A DNA stretch of 6,661 nucleotides from Anaerolineae bacterium. Lineage in GTDB: Bacteria; Chloroflexota; Anaerolineae; UBA1429. Under the pieces are notes generated by a model. That model had not been told where the DNA came from. It worked only from the letters and a program-made list of their open reading frames with translations, and did no database searches. Both the position numbers and the translations under genes were made by a program. The stretch is from positions 1-6,661 of the forward strand of contig JAFGLK010000079.1 of NCBI GenBank assembly GCA_016928125.1, in the 5' to 3' direction. Shown piece after piece: positions 5,350 to 6,661 of the stretch (position 1 is the first letter of the stretch; each line of letters begins with the position of its first letter).

Positions 5350-6294
5350 ATGAACGTTAGCGAGGAACGCATCTCCGCTCAGGCCTTCGACGAGCTGTTT
5401 CAGGCCGTGTGCAACTGGGGCCGCTGGGGCCCGGACGATGAGCGGGGAACGCTCAACTACATCACGGGCGAGCACGTGCGCGCTGCGGCCGCATCGGTGC
5501 AGACGGGCCGGAGCGTCTCGCTAGCCCTGCCGCTCAACACCGTGGCGGGCCCGGACAACCCCCTGCCGGCGATACGGCACATGCTGCAGGCCCACGATGT
5601 GCCGACGGGCCTCGGCGAGCCATCTTTCGCCCTCGATTTCCTGGGCTGCGCCTGCCACGGCGACTGTCACACCCATATGGACGCCCTGTGTCACATCGCC
5701 TACAAGGGCCAGCTCTACAATGGCGTGCCTGCCAGCAGTGTCACATCGCAAGGCCCGAGCTGCCAGGACGTCACCGCCTTTGCGCACGGCATCGTCGGGC
5801 GCGGCGTGCTGCTGGACATCCCGCGGCTGCGGGGCGTGCCGTGGATCGAGCCCGGCGAGGCGATCATGCCCGAGGAGCTGGTCGCCGCCGAGCGCGCCGA
5901 GGGGGTCCGCCTGGGCCCGGGCGACATCCTGGTGTTCCGCACGGGACATCATCGCCGACGGCTGACGCTTGGCCCCTGGGACAACAGCTATGCTGGCGAG
6001 GGCAAGGCTGGCTTGCAACCCTCCGCCATACGTCTGCTGCACGAGCGGCAGGTGGCCGCCTTCCTGCCTGACGGCGACGGCGAGGCGGTGCCCTCGTGCG
6101 TGGATGGCGTCGCCTACCCGATTCATGTGCTGCAGATCGCGGCCATGGGGATGGTCGTTGCGGACAGCCTGCAACTCGAGGACCTGGCCCAGGTCTGCGA
6201 GGAGGAGGGGCGCTGGTCCTTCATGGTGGTTGCCGCGCCGCTGCGGCTGCCGCGCGGCACCGGCTCGCTCTTTAATCCCATTGCCATCTTCTAG
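5350..6294 (+). CDS. Cyclase family protein (kynurenine formamidase-like metal-dependent hydrolase)
   Basis: A 314-residue protein of the putative cyclase family (Pfam cyclase; relatives are bacterial kynurenine formamidase and isatin hydrolase), which hydrolyse amide, imide or lactam bonds with a bound metal. The signature is HGDCHTHMDALCHI (103-116), containing the H-x-D-x3-H core His109, Asp111, His115, followed by YNG (123-125). Later marks are GDILVFRTGHH (191-201), VPSCVDGVAYPIHVLQIAAMG (247-267) and the ending LFNPIAIF. The part upstream of the signature in the usual H-x-G-T-H form is altered, as in the longer subfamily of about 300 residues. The ATG at 5350 is preceded by AAAGGAG at 11 bases, slightly long spacing. 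An SDR gene follows after 25 bp and is probably cotranscribed. The substrate is unknown; kynurenine pathway genes are absent here. Confidence 0.88.
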   Translation: MNVSEERISAQAFDELFQAVCNWGRWGPDDERGTLNYITGEHVRAAAASVQTGRSVSLALPLNTVAGPDNPLPAIRHMLQAHDVPTGLGEPSFALDFLGCACHGDCHTHMDALCHIAYKGQLYNGVPASSVTSQGPSCQDVTAFAHGIVGRGVLLDIPRLRGVPWIEPGEAIMPEELVAAERAEGVRLGPGDILVFRTGHHRRRLTLGPWDNSYAGEGKAGLQPSAIRLLHERQVAAFLPDGDGEAVPSCVDGVAYPIHVLQIAAMGMVVADSLQLEDLAQVCEEEGRWSFMVVAAPLRLPRGTGSLFNPIAIF

Positions 6295-6319
6295 CCCGCA
6301 AACCACGATGGGAGGCAGC

Positions 6320-6661
6320 ATGGCTCGATTCACGGACAGAGTCGCCTTGATCACCGGCGGTGCGCAGGGCATCGGCCGCGCCACAGCCGAGCGCCTTGTC
6401 GAGGACGGGGCTCGTGTGGTGCTCGTCGATCAGGACCTGAGCCTGGCCGAGCTGACCGCCGAGGAGTTGTCGCGCGCCGGCGGGCAGGCCAGCGCCATCG
6501 CCTGCGACATCGCCCAGCGCGAACAGGTTCGCGCCGCTATGGCGGAGACGATCGAGCGTCACGGGCGCCTCGATATCCTCGTGGCCAATGCCGGCATCGC
6601 CGCAGCCCAGCCTTTCCTGGAGCTGGACGACGGGCACTGGGAGCGGGTGCTGGCGGTCAAC
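6320..6661 (+). CDS. SDR family oxidoreductase, N-terminal 114 residues (partial)
   Basis: A classical short-chain dehydrogenase/reductase cut by the window end after 114 codons; the family is usually about 250 residues. Visible marks are the cofactor motif TGGAQGIG (12-19), Asp37 at the end of the second strand, which favours NAD over NADP, the CDI motif with Asp63, ANAG (89-92), and Asn114, the Asn of the catalytic tetrad. The Ser, Tyr and Lys of the active site lie beyond the window. The ATG at 6320 was chosen because GGGAGG (6310-6315) lies just upstream. An in-frame ATG at 6308 would overlap that site and add four residues. Its likely operon partner is the cyclase-family gene, so it may oxidise or reduce the product or precursor of that hydrolase. 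The substrate is unknown. Confidence 0.93.
   Translation, partial: MARFTDRVALITGGAQGIGRATAERLVEDGARVVLVDQDLSLAELTAEELSRAGGQASAIACDIAQREQVRAAMAETIERHGRLDILVANAGIAAAQPFLELDDGHWERVLAVN

Overview
The window is GC-rich bacterial DNA with densely packed genes and strong Shine-Dalgarno sequences. It carries small-molecule catabolism genes: a sugar isomerase-like TIM barrel, a Gfo/Idh/MocA oxidoreductase, a drug/solute exporter of the major facilitator superfamily (MFS), an aldo/keto reductase fused to a 4Fe-4S domain, a putative cyclase/hydrolase, and the 5' part of a short-chain dehydrogenase (SDR). The gene mix would fit a Chloroflexota-like bacterium, but that is a guess from gene style. No rRNA or other phylogenetic marker is present.

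Region 1-246 looks like a divergent control region. On the minus strand a gene appears to start at base 32 and run out of the window, with a strong ribosome binding site and a good promoter. On the plus strand a promoter with nested palindromes and repeated TGCCC boxes precedes a two-gene operon: the isomerase-like protein (247-1074) and the Gfo/Idh/MocA dehydrogenase (1095-2354). This pairing is typical of sugar, polyol or inositol-type catabolism, in which one enzyme oxidises and the other isomerises or epimerises a sugar. The substrate cannot be read from the sequence.

Region 2355-2500 lies between convergent genes. It carries two copies of a diverged 21-bp repeat 70 bp apart and several hairpins. 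One repeat copy supplies the last codons of the MFS gene (2456-3868, minus strand). That gene is divergent from the aldo/keto reductase-ferredoxin gene (4064-5155). The 195 bp between them hold a face-to-face promoter pair and a palindrome over the -35 box of the MFS promoter.

Region 5156-5349 has no large gene but contains a short ORF with a very good Shine-Dalgarno sequence. It is followed by a cyclase-family gene (5350-6294) and, 25 bp later, an SDR gene (6320 onward, cut by the window end). These two form a second probable operon and may act in sequence on a cyclic amide, lactone or similar compound. No RNA gene, insertion sequence or CRISPR array was recognised. No defence or otherwise spectacular new system is evident. 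The most noteworthy items are the regulatory architecture, the repeat-derived C-terminus, the metal-ligand substitution in the isomerase and the small ORF.
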